Shown here piece after piece: positions 8,547-19,300 of a stretch of 50,547 bases of DNA (positions are counted from its first letter, which is position 1; each line of letters opens with the position of its first letter). A program made the translations under genes and the position numbers. This stretch comes from a virus, in the IMG/VR virus record IMGVR_UViG_3300030329_004012, positions 1 through 50,547 of that record; one strand, written 5' to 3'. The notes below the pieces were generated by a model. It had not been told where the DNA came from. It was given only the letters and a program-made list of their open reading frames with translations, and did not search any database.

Positions 8547-9439
8547 TGGCTGGTAATAATGGTGGCAACTTAAATATTGATGACATAGGTTCTAATATTG
8601 GATTATCTCCATATGGAGATGATGTTGGCACAATGTCAATGTCTGTTGGTGGAGGTAAAGCTCCAATAGATTATTTAAAATTTATTTTAAGTGATGCAGT
8701 TTTTGATATGTTTGGAGATTTTGTAGTAAATAACGCTTTTGAAGAAGCATTTATAGAGATTTCAGACTTAATATTAGATGATATAATATTAGATAACTTA
8801 TATGAAAGATATTCAATAACAGCTAATTCAACATATAATGATGGAGCTTTTACTAAAACGCATAAAAAAAGAATTTTAAAAGTAGTAAGACAAAATACTA
8901 CAGCTGAAGATACCGTAAATGATAATCAATATTATTATAACTGTAGAAAAGTTTTTAACTATGATGGCCAAGCTGTAAATCCAAATAGTTTATATTTTGA
9001 AAATGACCCATTTAATCCTGCATGGTATGTTAACTCATCAGGAGGTATAAATATTCTTCCTAAAAATTCATCTTCTGAACCTACTGGAAAAATTTATTAT
9101 ATGTCTTTTCCAAAGTTTGGAGTAGGAGTAAATATAGATTCATATCAAACACACAATTTAGATGAAGCTTCTGGATTACAAAATTTTGTTTTAATTGGAG
9201 CAAGTGATGAAAAAGAATTATTTTATGGTATTCCTGATGATTGTAGAAAAGCTGTATATGTATCAATGGCTTTAAATTTAGTAGAAGGATATTTAAGTGA
9301 CTTTATTCATGACGATGAAGATTTAGAATTGGTTGAATTATTAACAAAACAATCTAACACATTAGTTGGAATAAAAGCTATTCTTATAAATAATGTTAGA
9401 AGTAAATATGGCATTCCTGCAGAAAGAAGTCAAAACTAA
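8546..9439 (+). CDS. Structural protein, probable head-tail connector
   Basis: A 297-residue unidentified protein between the capsid and the next adaptor-like gene. It starts with a Gly/Asn-rich flexible segment (MAGNNGGNLNIDD). A helical, acidic middle follows (residues 45-95), then a beta-rich part. The C-terminal helical segment, IPDDCRKAVYVSMALNLVEG onward, resembles the final helix of phage adaptor/connector proteins. It overlaps the downstream gene by one base. A neck or connector role is inferred from position. Confidence 0.5.
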   Translation: MAGNNGGNLNIDDIGSNIGLSPYGDDVGTMSMSVGGGKAPIDYLKFILSDAVFDMFGDFVVNNAFEEAFIEISDLILDDIILDNLYERYSITANSTYNDGAFTKTHKKRILKVVRQNTTAEDTVNDNQYYYNCRKVFNYDGQAVNPNSLYFENDPFNPAWYVNSSGGINILPKNSSSEPTGKIYYMSFPKFGVGVNIDSYQTHNLDEASGLQNFVLIGASDEKELFYGIPDDCRKAVYVSMALNLVEGYLSDFIHDDEDLELVELLTKQSNTLVGIKAILINNVRSKYGIPAERSQN

Positions 9440-10218
9440 TGAATAAAGTACAATTAACAGAAATAATGAAACTGCATCATCCTGATTTATCAGGAAGGCA
9501 ATATGAGTTATTTATTGAAATGGCAGCAGACAGAATAGCAGAAGAAACTAATATTTATAAAAGAACAGAAATAATAAGCAGTATAGCTGGGCAAAGATTT
9601 TATAATTTTCCAAGACATCTTTTACAAATAGATAAAGTATCATTTAATGATGTTTTTATTCCAAGACTAGTTGGAGAAGTATTAATAGATGATGATGAGT
9701 TTGGAACAAATTCAGAAGATACAGCTGATACAGCATTAGCAACTCCTTCTGCGAATGCTGAAAATGAAAGATTTTGGTTTCTTAGTCCTTATAAAAAATA
9801 TACAGCAGCAAGTACTTCAGCAGAAAAAGTATTCTCTAGAATTGGTATTGTAGAAAAAGTAAAAAATGCAGTTTCTAGAGATGGAAGAACTAGCGATTAT
9901 CAAACTTGCTCTATTACTGGAACATATAATATAAGAGTATATGGTTCATGGATTCCAGAACGATTTACTCAATCTGCAGCTGGTACAGACCAAACTGATG
10001 CTATGTTAGATTATCATGGTCCTTTATCAGCTATTCCAGAACAATTTCATGAAATTTTAGTTATGGGAGCAATAGCTTATGCTTATAAATTTCCTCCTAA
10101 AATAGATATGAAAATACATCAAGTTTTTATGGATGATTTTTTACAAGGTATAAAAAGAATAAGAAAGTGGACAAGGACTAAACAAGCAAGTGGATTTATT
10201 AAAGCACAGGACTTTTAA
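9439..10218 (+). CDS. Probable head-tail adaptor (gp4/gp6-like)
   Basis: A 259-residue protein beginning with a helix typical of connectors (LTEIMKLHHPDLSGRQYELF). The middle is beta-rich, with FNDVFIPRLVGEVLIDDDEF and an ITGTYNIRVYGSWIP strand pair. The C-terminal helices are IPEQFHEILVMGAIAYAYKF, then a basic IKRIRKWTRTKQ. Such an arrangement matches adaptors that sit under the portal (P22 gp4 or lambdoid gp6 type). TAATG couplings join it to both neighbours. Likely function is closing the portal and attaching the tail. Confidence 0.6.
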   Translation: MNKVQLTEIMKLHHPDLSGRQYELFIEMAADRIAEETNIYKRTEIISSIAGQRFYNFPRHLLQIDKVSFNDVFIPRLVGEVLIDDDEFGTNSEDTADTALATPSANAENERFWFLSPYKKYTAASTSAEKVFSRIGIVEKVKNAVSRDGRTSDYQTCSITGTYNIRVYGSWIPERFTQSAAGTDQTDAMLDYHGPLSAIPEQFHEILVMGAIAYAYKFPPKIDMKIHQVFMDDFLQGIKRIRKWTRTKQASGFIKAQDF

Positions 10219-10430
10219 TGGAAAAACAAGTTATAGAAAAATTAACTCATATTACTGCTGTTCAAGAAAGAACATTAGAAGATGTAAAAGAAATAAAGTC
10301 TTTATTAAAAGAGCAGAATGGTAGAGTTAGAACAAACGAAAGTGCTATAGCAAGATTAAATGTTATAGCTTCATTAATGGTAACAATAATAGCTGGGTTT
10401 ATAACTTGGTTATTTGGATTTAAACTATAG
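10218..10430 (+). CDS. Coiled coil plus C-terminal membrane anchor, XhlA/holin-like
   Basis: A 70-residue protein. Residues 1-45 form a heptad-rich coiled coil (VQERTLEDVKEIKSLLKEQN). Residues 46-67 form one transmembrane helix (LNVIASLMVTIIAGFITWLF). This is the organisation of haemolysin XhlA-like and related phage holin-associated proteins. It overlaps the adaptor stop by one base. A lysis role is likely but not proven; a second candidate follows at 12079. Confidence 0.65.
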   Translation: MEKQVIEKLTHITAVQERTLEDVKEIKSLLKEQNGRVRTNESAIARLNVIASLMVTIIAGFITWLFGFKL

Positions 10431-10439
10431 GAGAACAAA

Positions 10440-10619
10440 GTGGATATAAAACAAATGATAGTAGGTTATATATTTAATGATGAAATGAAAGCTAAAATTG
10501 TCAAAGAATTAAATGATAATGTTGATATACCTTTTATTTCTGAGAAAACAGAAGGTAAAATATTAGATGCTGTTTATGATTCTGTTGAAGATGTGATTAA
10601 AAAAGCTATCTTAAAATAA
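10440..10619 (+). CDS. Hypothetical 59-residue protein, GTG start
   Basis: GTG 10440 lies seven bases after GGAG, and the stop overlaps the next ATG (TAATG). The acidic, helical C-terminal half (DIPFISEKTEGKILDAVYDS, then VEDVIKKAILK) looks like a conserved small phage protein, but I assign no function. It has no membrane segment or cysteines. Confidence 0.7.
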   Translation: MDIKQMIVGYIFNDEMKAKIVKELNDNVDIPFISEKTEGKILDAVYDSVEDVIKKAILK

Positions 10620-10933
10620 TGATAAATAAACTATTTGTTCTACTTAATGATATAACTGATAAAAAAAAGGGAGATATAGTTGAGAGAATCGGTATTGAAA
10701 ATGATAAATCGTATAAAACAAGGCCTAAAAAATGTCCTTCTTGCAGTAAAAAATCTATTGCAGGTCTGGAAATAATAGGAGCTTATGATAGTGAACTATT
10801 ATGGCAATGTTTAAAATGTGGTAGTAGATTTTTGAAATTAAGTAGAATAGAGACCTTAGAACTTTTGGAGAACGCGACCTCCGCTTGGACTAACCCAAAT
10901 GATTGGGGGGAAGTAGACAAACTAATGAATTAG
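10619..10933 (+). CDS. Zinc-ribbon protein, 104 aa
   Basis: Contains a C4 zinc ribbon: C39-P-S-C42 and C64-L-K-C67 separated by a beta-hairpin-sized spacer. The N-terminal 35 residues are basic and polar; the C-terminus contains WTNPNDWGEVDKLMN. It lies between a small protein and a metallophosphoesterase in the late operon. Zinc ribbons of this type bind nucleic acid or protein; which applies here is unknown. Confidence 0.75.
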   Translation: MINKLFVLLNDITDKKKGDIVERIGIENDKSYKTRPKKCPSCSKKSIAGLEIIGAYDSELLWQCLKCGSRFLKLSRIETLELLENATSAWTNPNDWGEVDKLMN

Positions 10934-10940
10934 GAGAGTT

Positions 10941-11732
10941 ATGGCAAAAGATAAGGGCGTGTTAAAACGTGCAATTGTCACACCAGACAAACATGCACCG
11001 ATACATGATAAAGCGGCAATAAATGTCGTTAAGAAAGCAATAGAAATAATAAAACCTGATATTTATGTAGATTTAGGTGACTTTGGAGAATGGCACAGTG
11101 TATCACACTGGCAGTGGAAAAGAAAGAAAAAACCACCACTAGAGTACATTATACCAAGGATTGATAAGGATATTATAGGTGTTAATGAGCTTTTTGACAG
11201 TATTGATGAATCTTTAGATAAAGTAAATTGTAAAGAAAAATATATTACAGCAGGTAATCATGATGAATGGTGTAATATGTTTGTTGAAGAACATCCGTAT
11301 TTACCACAATATAAATTTGAAAATTGCACTAACCTAGAAGAAAGAGGTTATAAGTATTACTCAAATACTCTTTTTGCAGAAAAGTGGCTAAAAATAGGTA
11401 AATTAAGGTTCTATCACGGAGATAAGAAAAAGGGTATGCATCATGCAAAAGCACATTTAGCATATGGAAAAAGTGTTATGTATGGTCATCATCACGGATT
11501 ACAACAAGCTTCGTCTACTATAATAGGTGGACCAATATCAGCTTGGAGTGTTGGATGTTTAAAAGATATGAGCCCTGAAAAAAACAAATGGTTAAAAGGT
11601 AATTTAACAAATTGGTCTCATGCCTTTGCAGTAGTAGATTACTTTAGAGGAGGTTTGTTTACTGTGCATATAGTACAAATAATAAATGGTAAAACCTCAT
11701 TATGGGGGGAACTAATAGATGGGAATAAATAA
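10941..11732 (+). CDS. Calcineurin-like metallophosphoesterase
   Basis: A 263-residue two-metal phosphoesterase with the full motif series: D16-K-H18, D44-L-G-D47, G105-N-H-D-E, H159-G-D161 and G182-H-H-H185. Family members hydrolyse phosphomonoesters or diesters, including nucleic-acid ends and nucleotides; the substrate here cannot be read. It has a GGAG site before ATG 10941 and a one-base overlap with the next gene. Its place among late structural and lysis genes, not replication genes, is unusual and may hint at a role in lysis or virion DNA handling. Confidence 0.9.
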   Translation: MAKDKGVLKRAIVTPDKHAPIHDKAAINVVKKAIEIIKPDIYVDLGDFGEWHSVSHWQWKRKKKPPLEYIIPRIDKDIIGVNELFDSIDESLDKVNCKEKYITAGNHDEWCNMFVEEHPYLPQYKFENCTNLEERGYKYYSNTLFAEKWLKIGKLRFYHGDKKKGMHHAKAHLAYGKSVMYGHHHGLQQASSTIIGGPISAWSVGCLKDMSPEKNKWLKGNLTNWSHAFAVVDYFRGGLFTVHIVQIINGKTSLWGELIDGNK

Positions 11733-12079
11733 TGGCTGGATATAGTAGCAATAGAAGAGTATGGTATTCTGATACCAAACCAAAAGGCGAAGGCGCTTTA
11801 GACCCTAGTAATTATAATTATGATATGGCAAAAAAGATGGATGAAGTGTATTATAATAATCCATCTATACTGTCTCTTTTAATGGGAGGTAAAGGAGAAA
11901 ATCCCAGAGATAAAAAAGAAGTATATCAAATACAGCAATTTTTAGGTGATATTGGATATCTCGATAATCAATCAGAACTTGATAGTTTATGGGGACCTAA
12001 AACAGCTGGTGCTTCACATAGATATATATTAAATAAACCAAGTCCTATTTCTAGATTGTTGGATTGGATAGATGGTTAA
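11732..12079 (+). CDS. Peptidoglycan-binding-like protein, 115 aa
   Basis: Residues 60-103 resemble the three-helix peptidoglycan-binding domain 1, with VYQIQQFLGDIGYLDNQSEL followed by DSLWGPKTAGASHRYI: an 'i..l...Gy.......D..wGp.T..A' pattern. The N-terminal half is polar and Tyr/Asn-rich. No catalytic domain is fused. It is flanked by small membrane-protein genes, which supports a wall-binding or virion-entry role. Start and stop overlap neighbouring genes (TAATG). Confidence 0.55.
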   Translation: MAGYSSNRRVWYSDTKPKGEGALDPSNYNYDMAKKMDEVYYNNPSILSLLMGGKGENPRDKKEVYQIQQFLGDIGYLDNQSELDSLWGPKTAGASHRYILNKPSPISRLLDWIDG

Positions 12080-12384
12080 TGGACGTACTTACAATATTGG
12101 AACAATTTGGAATACCAGTAGCGGTAGCAATGGCATTCGGATTTTTCATTTGGAAACAAAACAGGTTCATCCAATCTACTCTTATGACAGAACTAGACCA
12201 AGACTTCAAGAGGTTGGAAGGTATTATTATTAAGTTGATTGACCAACAGAAATTAGTGCAAATGGAACAGAAAAAATTAAATGGAATATTTAGAGCTCAA
12301 GTGGAAATAATAGCTAGATTAAGCGGAAATGGATTAAAGGATAAATTTATGAGAATGATGGAAAGAGATAATGATACTATCTAA
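12079..12384 (+). CDS. Membrane-anchored coiled coil, holin-like (BhlA type)
   Basis: Start chosen at ATG 12079, overlapping the previous stop by one base; the frame extends upstream to TTG 12064. Residues 8-27 (EQFGIPVAVAMAFGFFIWKQ) form one transmembrane helix near the N-terminus. It is followed by a long charged coiled coil (residues 40-85). This topology matches BhlA/UviB-type holin-like proteins. Its stop overlaps the next small gene. Confidence 0.6.
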   Translation: MDVLTILEQFGIPVAVAMAFGFFIWKQNRFIQSTLMTELDQDFKRLEGIIIKLIDQQKLVQMEQKKLNGIFRAQVEIIARLSGNGLKDKFMRMMERDNDTI

Positions 12385-12586
12385 AATGTTAATCAATCAA
12401 ATGGCAAGTTATTTAACTAAGCATTTTAAATTAGATAAAATGATGTCGTATGTTTTTGATGATAATGAATTAGATGAGAAAGTTAAACAACTAGAAAAAA
12501 GGTTGGATTTAATAGAGCAAATTGCTCATCCACCTAAAGATTTTGAATGTAAGTATAAAGAAAAAAAGGAGATAAAATATGGCTAG
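12371..12586 (+). CDS. Hypothetical coiled-coil protein, 71 aa
   Basis: ATG 12371 overlaps the end of the preceding gene by 14 bases. The protein is helical, with a charged heptad segment (ELDEKVKQLEKRLDLIEQIA) and a Lys-rich C-terminus (KYKEKKEIKYG). No family is recognised. Its 3' end supplies the AAAGGAG ribosome site of the next gene. Confidence 0.6.
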   Translation: MILSKMLINQMASYLTKHFKLDKMMSYVFDDNELDEKVKQLEKRLDLIEQIAHPPKDFECKYKEKKEIKYG

Positions 12587-13328
12587 GTCTTTTTCAACTA
12601 GCACATTAACTGTTAAAATACAAGAAGGTATAGTACTTGGTGGAATGAATATGGGAGCTGTAAACTCATTTTCTATCACAGGAATAAAGAATGTTGTAAA
12701 GCGTTTAATGACAGCCACAACTACAGAAGCTGATATTGTTAAATTTTCTACGACAGAAGCTTCAGGTCAGTATATTGCTGCTAATGTAAGATATTTAAGA
12801 ATAACAAATCTTGATGATACAAACTTTTGTTACTTAGTATTTAAAAATGAATATAGTAATGAAGTATGTTTTAAATTAGATAAAGGGCAATCATTTATTT
12901 ATAATGCCGATTCATCATCTGGAGTTATTGATACAATGTTAGCAAACCAAGTTCCATTAGGATTTACTGAAGCTACTGGAGATACAGCTGATGGTAGCGA
13001 TGATATAACTAATATTACAGCTACAAATAAAATAATTCCAGGATTACGATTTTCGCATGATAACGCAAATCCAGTATCAGGTAGTAGTGTAGGGGCAGTA
13101 ACAGGTGGAGATTCTACTGATGGATATAGAGCAACAGCGCATACTCTTGTTACTAGAAACGCAACAACAGGAGCGGAAACTACAGCTAATATAGCTGACC
13201 ATACATCAGGAAGTTCTGATACAAATGGTACAAGTACATACAAAGCTGGATTTGGTGATTTATCAGAAATAACAGTTGAAGCTGATACAGCTTCTTGTGA
13301 TATAGAATTTTATATAGCGACCACTTAG
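12579..13328 (+). CDS. Probable tail/virion structural protein, 249 aa
   Basis: Begins MARSFSTSTLTVKIQEGIVL with AAAGGAGATAAAAT upstream. The protein is beta-rich and full of Thr, Ala, Gly and Asp, especially residues 130-225. It ends in strands typical of phage tail or fibre subunits (ITVEADTASCDIEFYIATT). It sits directly before the giant tail gene, two bases apart, and probably forms part of the tail or its appendages. No catalytic motif is visible. Confidence 0.5.
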   Translation: MARSFSTSTLTVKIQEGIVLGGMNMGAVNSFSITGIKNVVKRLMTATTTEADIVKFSTTEASGQYIAANVRYLRITNLDDTNFCYLVFKNEYSNEVCFKLDKGQSFIYNADSSSGVIDTMLANQVPLGFTEATGDTADGSDDITNITATNKIIPGLRFSHDNANPVSGSSVGAVTGGDSTDGYRATAHTLVTRNATTGAETTANIADHTSGSSDTNGTSTYKAGFGDLSEITVEADTASCDIEFYIATT

Positions 13329-13329
13329 T

Positions 13330-16300
13330 ATGGCAAAAGAATTTGAAGAAATAAAAGCCTTTCATACTGGGATAATAGGCTCTCCTTCTGGAGTTGATGT
13401 GCCTAAAGAAGCAGCAGTCTACTCTTCTAATGTAGACGCAACTCTTCAACAAGGTTCTTTAATAGGTGTTCAAGACGATTTAATATTAAGTGATGGTGGG
13501 TGGAAAAATAAAAGAACAACATCAAGTTATATAGCATTTAATTATTCAGAAGCAGATTGGACTTCAGTAGTATATCCTCAACTAACAAATAAATATTTTA
13601 TAATTCCTACTTATAAATCTCATTGGCTTGTATATTTTAGTGAAGACTCTACTAAAACCTCTTACAATTTAATTGATTCTGATGCATATGACTACTGGAA
13701 TGAAGAATCTCCTGATTTACGAGAATATAGAATATCTTCATACGCTACTCTTGCATTTTTTTGGGTTAGTTTAAAAGCTTTTGTTGAAAATTCTATGAAA
13801 CCTCGTGAAGATACTTTCGAATACAAAGAAATAAATACAAATTATATGACCCTAACATGGGAAGGTTTAGACCAAAATGAAATGGATTGGACTAATGGTA
13901 TATTTGCAGTAAGATTTACAAATAATTTTTATGGACCAATACCTAATATAAATGTTTATCATGATAGTAATATAAGTTCAACTTATATAAAACACTACCC
14001 TGCAAATGCTACGCATGGAGTTGGGCAAATCGGTAATTTCTTTCAACTAAATTGGATAAAAGTTTTAGAGGATAATGAAGGGCATACATTAGCATTTATA
14101 AATAATGCTGGACAATTCGGTGCATATGAAAATTTTTATACAGAAACTTCTAGTTCTACTACTGTAGCATCAGGTGTAGAAAATGCTGGTAGAAATAAGA
14201 TTACTGCAGAACAAAGAAATAATGATTTATATATAGGTGTAGGAGGTTTATCTACAACTCCTTCAAGATGGTATGGAAAAATAAATAGAAGGCAACTAGA
14301 AAGAACTTTAAGCGGAAGTTATCTTGATGAACTACGTTTACAGTCTCCTCCAAAATTAGATAGATTTTATGAGTTTGATAAAGTAGTAGTTCCTACTTTA
14401 AATAGAGATATGAATAGTGATAATAGTATGATAGCTGGTGCAGCTAGTTTGTATTGCGGAGGAACAGTTGGTACAGACTTTGGTGGAGCAGACGTAGAAG
14501 CTGATGCTTCCATTAATGACTATAGAAGTTTAAATGGTTGGGTAATGAAATGTTTAGCAAATGCTGGGCATGCGTTTCAAGATGATTATACAGCTGCTAC
14601 AGATGATGGACATTTTGATTGGACCTTAAGTTGCAAAAGAGGTATGATATTTAGAGTGTCTATAGGTAATGAAGCTAATGCTCAAGCATTTTCAGTTATA
14701 CAAGATAGTACCTTAGGAGCGCCTGCTGCAGGAGAAGCTATTTTTGAATTAAGAAAAATAAAAGAAATAGGATTTGGAGATACCTCAGCTGTAACAGCTT
14801 CTGCAGAAGGTGTAGAACTTCATGATGGAGATTTATTTCAAGTAGTCGCAGCTCCTAAAACTGGAACTGACTCCTTAGCTCAATCTAATGGTAATGTTAA
14901 TACATATCCAAGATTATTATATGTAGGGTCTTTATCTGGAACTAGTACACATCATGATAGTACTACAGCAGATTTTCCTGCTCCAGCCTGGTCTTATGGA
15001 ATGTTTAATGATTCTTCTATGCTATATAGAATAGCTTTATCTGAATGTAATGATGATAACATATCTAGTGCTGAAACTCAATATACATTTTCAAAAGAAG
15101 GTGCTACTGGTAACACTACTTCTTCTACAGAATTTACAAAAAGAATTACATCATATGATTTAGCTCATTATATAAGTGGTGTTTCAGATTTTAAAATAGG
15201 TACAATTGCAGAATGTATGAGTACTGATGGTTTAGGAGGTATAGGAGGAAGAACATCTACACAAAATTTATTAACTGTTGATACAGTTACTAGGTGTAAT
15301 TCAGTAGGTACTACTGGAGGAACAGATGATACTATAGATAAATATGTAAAATTTCATACTACTGCTAATCATAGCTATATAGTTGGTGATTGGGTTAGAA
15401 TTACAAATAGTGACCACCATAATGGAACCCATCAAATTGTTTGGGCTGATGCTGATGAATTTGTTATTTTAAATAATGTTTATACTGATTCAGATAATAG
15501 TTGTAATGTTATAGGAATTAGTAGAAATTATTATGCTGGTCATGGTAAATTATGGGTAACTTCTTCTAATCCTGAACATTATGATAAACTTTGGCTTGTT
15601 GATGTAGTGAATTGGCATGGTCAAGATAATGATTCTAAAAGAATAACTGCACAAGAATTTAAAATGGATTTTGATAGAATTCATTCTTCATTAACAAGTA
15701 GCGATTCAGGAGAAGGTTTGTTAGAAATACCATGGTGGGATAGAACAGAAAATGGTGGTCAGCCATGGACTGACCCATATTGGACTCCAAATCCAAAAGG
15801 TTTTCCTTCTTCTATTTGTGAAACTCACTCTCATAGACCTCATCTAGATGATGGAGCTTATAATGCAAGCGGTCTTGGTAGATGGAGAGTATGGGTTATG
15901 TACTCTCAAGATAGCGAAGCGACTTTTAATAATTGGGATTTATTTTTATTTAATTTTAGGCCCACAGATACAGGGAATGATGATAATAAATTATGGATGT
16001 ATGATAAAACTCCTCCGTTTCAAGAATGCGGTAAGATTCTAGATACTGCTTATGCTCCTAAAGACAAATTTATGATAACAAGAGGAATACCTCATGGAGG
16101 GGGAAATAATGAAAAATATTTAGGTAATGGAACAGATGAGGCTATTAATAGTGGCTCAGGTATTACATATACAGACTCTGCAAGACAATTTTGGAACGAT
16201 ACTACAGATTTATTTAGTGATAGTAATATGACTAATATTCCAGGTGATTTTGTTCTTAACGCTGGTGAAATATATGATACAAAAACTGGTGGAACTAATA

Positions 16301-19300
16301 CAACTCCTAGTAATGCTAAACTAAGAAGAAATGGTGGACATCTTATAATAAGAGATATTTTACACACTTATTGGGACCAGGGCACTACTCTTGGTCGGCC
16401 TATAAGTAGCGGTGTTCAAGGTCATGTAGACCATACTAGAGAACATGGACATATAGATGCTGTTCAAGGTGGGCTCTGTTATAAAGACCCTAGTGGAATG
16501 TGGCATATGATAGAACTTCCTTTCTATAGAGGAGATTCATCAGGATTTAATAATGCTACTTATGGAGACGATACACATCGTGCTCAGTATAGTTTACGTA
16601 TGGGATATAATATTGGATGGTATAGAGACAATATTACAGAAGATAACGCAAGGTCTCATGCCCCTACTAGACATTGTTTAATTCCTTATTATTCACAATG
16701 GTGGAGTGTTAAAGCATTAGAAGTAGAAGATATACCTGGCGATAATGATGAAGATGTAGCTCATATAGTAACTTTTTCTTCAGAAGTAAGTGGAAAATTT
16801 GTACAAGATGGTGGATATATAGTAGCAAATTATAATGCATTTAATAAAGTTTTGCATTGGCAGGGAAATCCTGGCGAAAGTGCATCAGGTGCAACTTTAG
16901 GTATTCAAAATTATGATAAAAAACAGGTTTTATGTACTATGCATGATTCTCCAGTTGCATTTACTTCATCAGATGCTTATGGTAATATAGGTTTTGAAAC
17001 TGATTCAGTTAGCGATTTAGATTCAGTTACAGATTGGAGTGGTAATGGAAATACTTTCACAGATAGTACATGCGATTATGACAATGACCCAACAGTAACT
17101 TGTAATGCTAATTCTCAGATAATGCCTGATATGTCAGTAAGTGGTACAGGCATACCAACTGGAGCATATGTTGATAGTGTTGATACTCCTGGAGCAGTTA
17201 CTTCATTTGAATTAAGAAATTTAAATGGTACTGCATTATCTACAACAGGCGGAGCTGTTACTGATGGCACTTTAACATTTAGTAAGGGTATACCAGAAGT
17301 TCAAGGAAGACCAACAAAAGCGGCTAATGATGCAGGAGTTATAGATGTAGAAGCTGGTCGTGATACGCAAAATGGTGTAAGAGCTACTTTAGGTTATTCA
17401 AAATATAATCAATATCGTTGGGGACATGATTTTAATGGAACTCATGACTTACATGTTGATGATTATACGACTACTAATCCATGGAATACTTGGGATAGTT
17501 ATAAAGGTCAAGATGGTTATGGTCATTATAATATGATTACAACAACATGGTGTTCTAATGCATATAGTTCTTCTTCTGGATTTGAAAACGAAGATAAAGA
17601 TTATCTTGATGGAAATAATAAATGGACTTATGGTCAATTGCGTTGTAGACATTTTAATGTAGACCACGGTGGACCAAATGATTACTCTAAAGGAGCGGGA
17701 ACATTTTCTGGTTCACGTGGTGAAGGGACAGGATATTTTACATGGTATACTAATATGGATAACACCCAAACTTCTATTGCGTCTTTATATGCTACAGAAT
17801 TTGGTGATAGACCAGTTGGAGATAATGCAGGTGGTAACTATGAAATAGATGACCCAGAAATTATTCAATGGGGTAGATATTATTGGAATGGTATGGATAG
17901 AGGATATTATGCTTCTGATATTGCTTTTCAAAAAAATATATCTGGAAACGTTGTAATGAATTCAGTTGTTGATGGTGGAGAAGATGAAGTTCCTGGTGGA
18001 AAACAGTGGCAAAACAGAAGGATTGTCTGGTGTTGGAGTGTTATGCCCTTTATAACAGGAGGAACTAAAAATTCATCTGCTAGTCCATATGTTTTTTTAA
18101 AAGCTCCAAGAGTTACACAAAGACCAATAAATGCTTATTTTACATATACTGAATCTGGAACTGATGAAAGAACTTATGATATAAAAGTACATGCTTTAGA
18201 TAATTATGCAACTTATTATGATTTGAATAGTTTAAATACTTACTCAAGTTGTACTATGATATACGCAACAGCTCCTGATTTGTCAGGTACTAAAAGAACT
18301 ATGATATTAGTTGTTATTCCTGTTCATGGAAATGGTGATAATGAAGATAGTAGTAATTTTAAAATTAGGTTAGCATATAAATGGAATCAAGGCATTAGAC
18401 CTCTTAGGCTTGGTTCTACTGAGCAAGCTAGAAGAATGTTTTATAATGAAAAACTTACAGGTAAAAATCTTTGTCATGGATTATTACATAAAGGGAATAC
18501 TTATGATGTTTATTGTCCTATTATGTGGGGAAGTAGTAAGGATAATGATAATCAAATGGTTTTACATTATAGAAGAAGTCAATGGCCAACTATGTCAACT
18601 AGTGCAGCAGGTCCAACTGATTTACATTATTTATTCGATAAATTTTATGATTATGAAGATGTTGCTAATTGTTTCGGAGGATTTGATAATGCTGATGGAG
18701 CTTTAAGTACTAGATTTCCTCTTGAACAATTAGGTTCTTATCAAGGAACAGGAACAGGTACTAGTAGCACTGTATCAGGAGATAATGATGATGATGGTTG
18801 TCATTTGAAAACTTCTATACAAATGGGATTTTCAGCAGCAACAGGCGGAGCTGCTTCTGGAACTACAGATTTTCATACAGGTGATGTGGTTGAATATAAA
18901 TTATCTTATTTATATGATGGATATCAAGATGGTCCATTATCTGATTGGGTTTATCAATATGATAATGGAACTGCTTTAACTGGAGATTTGGACCACTTAA
19001 TTTGTACTTTAGAATTAGCTAGAGCTGAATTATTAGGCTTAAGCCCTAGAGTAACTGATGTTGTTGTATGGAGAAGAAATAACGAAACTGATGAATTCAG
19101 ATATGTACATCAAGTAAATTTAGAAGAATTAGGAAATGGGCCTGAAACTACCAATGAAACATATGTTGCTACTTTTAAAGATAGAGTTGCTATGCAAAGT
19201 TATCAAGCTACAACTGGATTAAGTGAAACACTAAAGTCATCAGAAATGAATTTTGCAACTTCAGCTCAATTAGCAGACTTTTTATTTGTGGCAGATGTTT

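Noticed and set aside
12899-13243. 114-codon minus-strand open frame inside a structural gene
   Set aside because: Shadow frame with no ribosome site, antisense within the continuous late operon.
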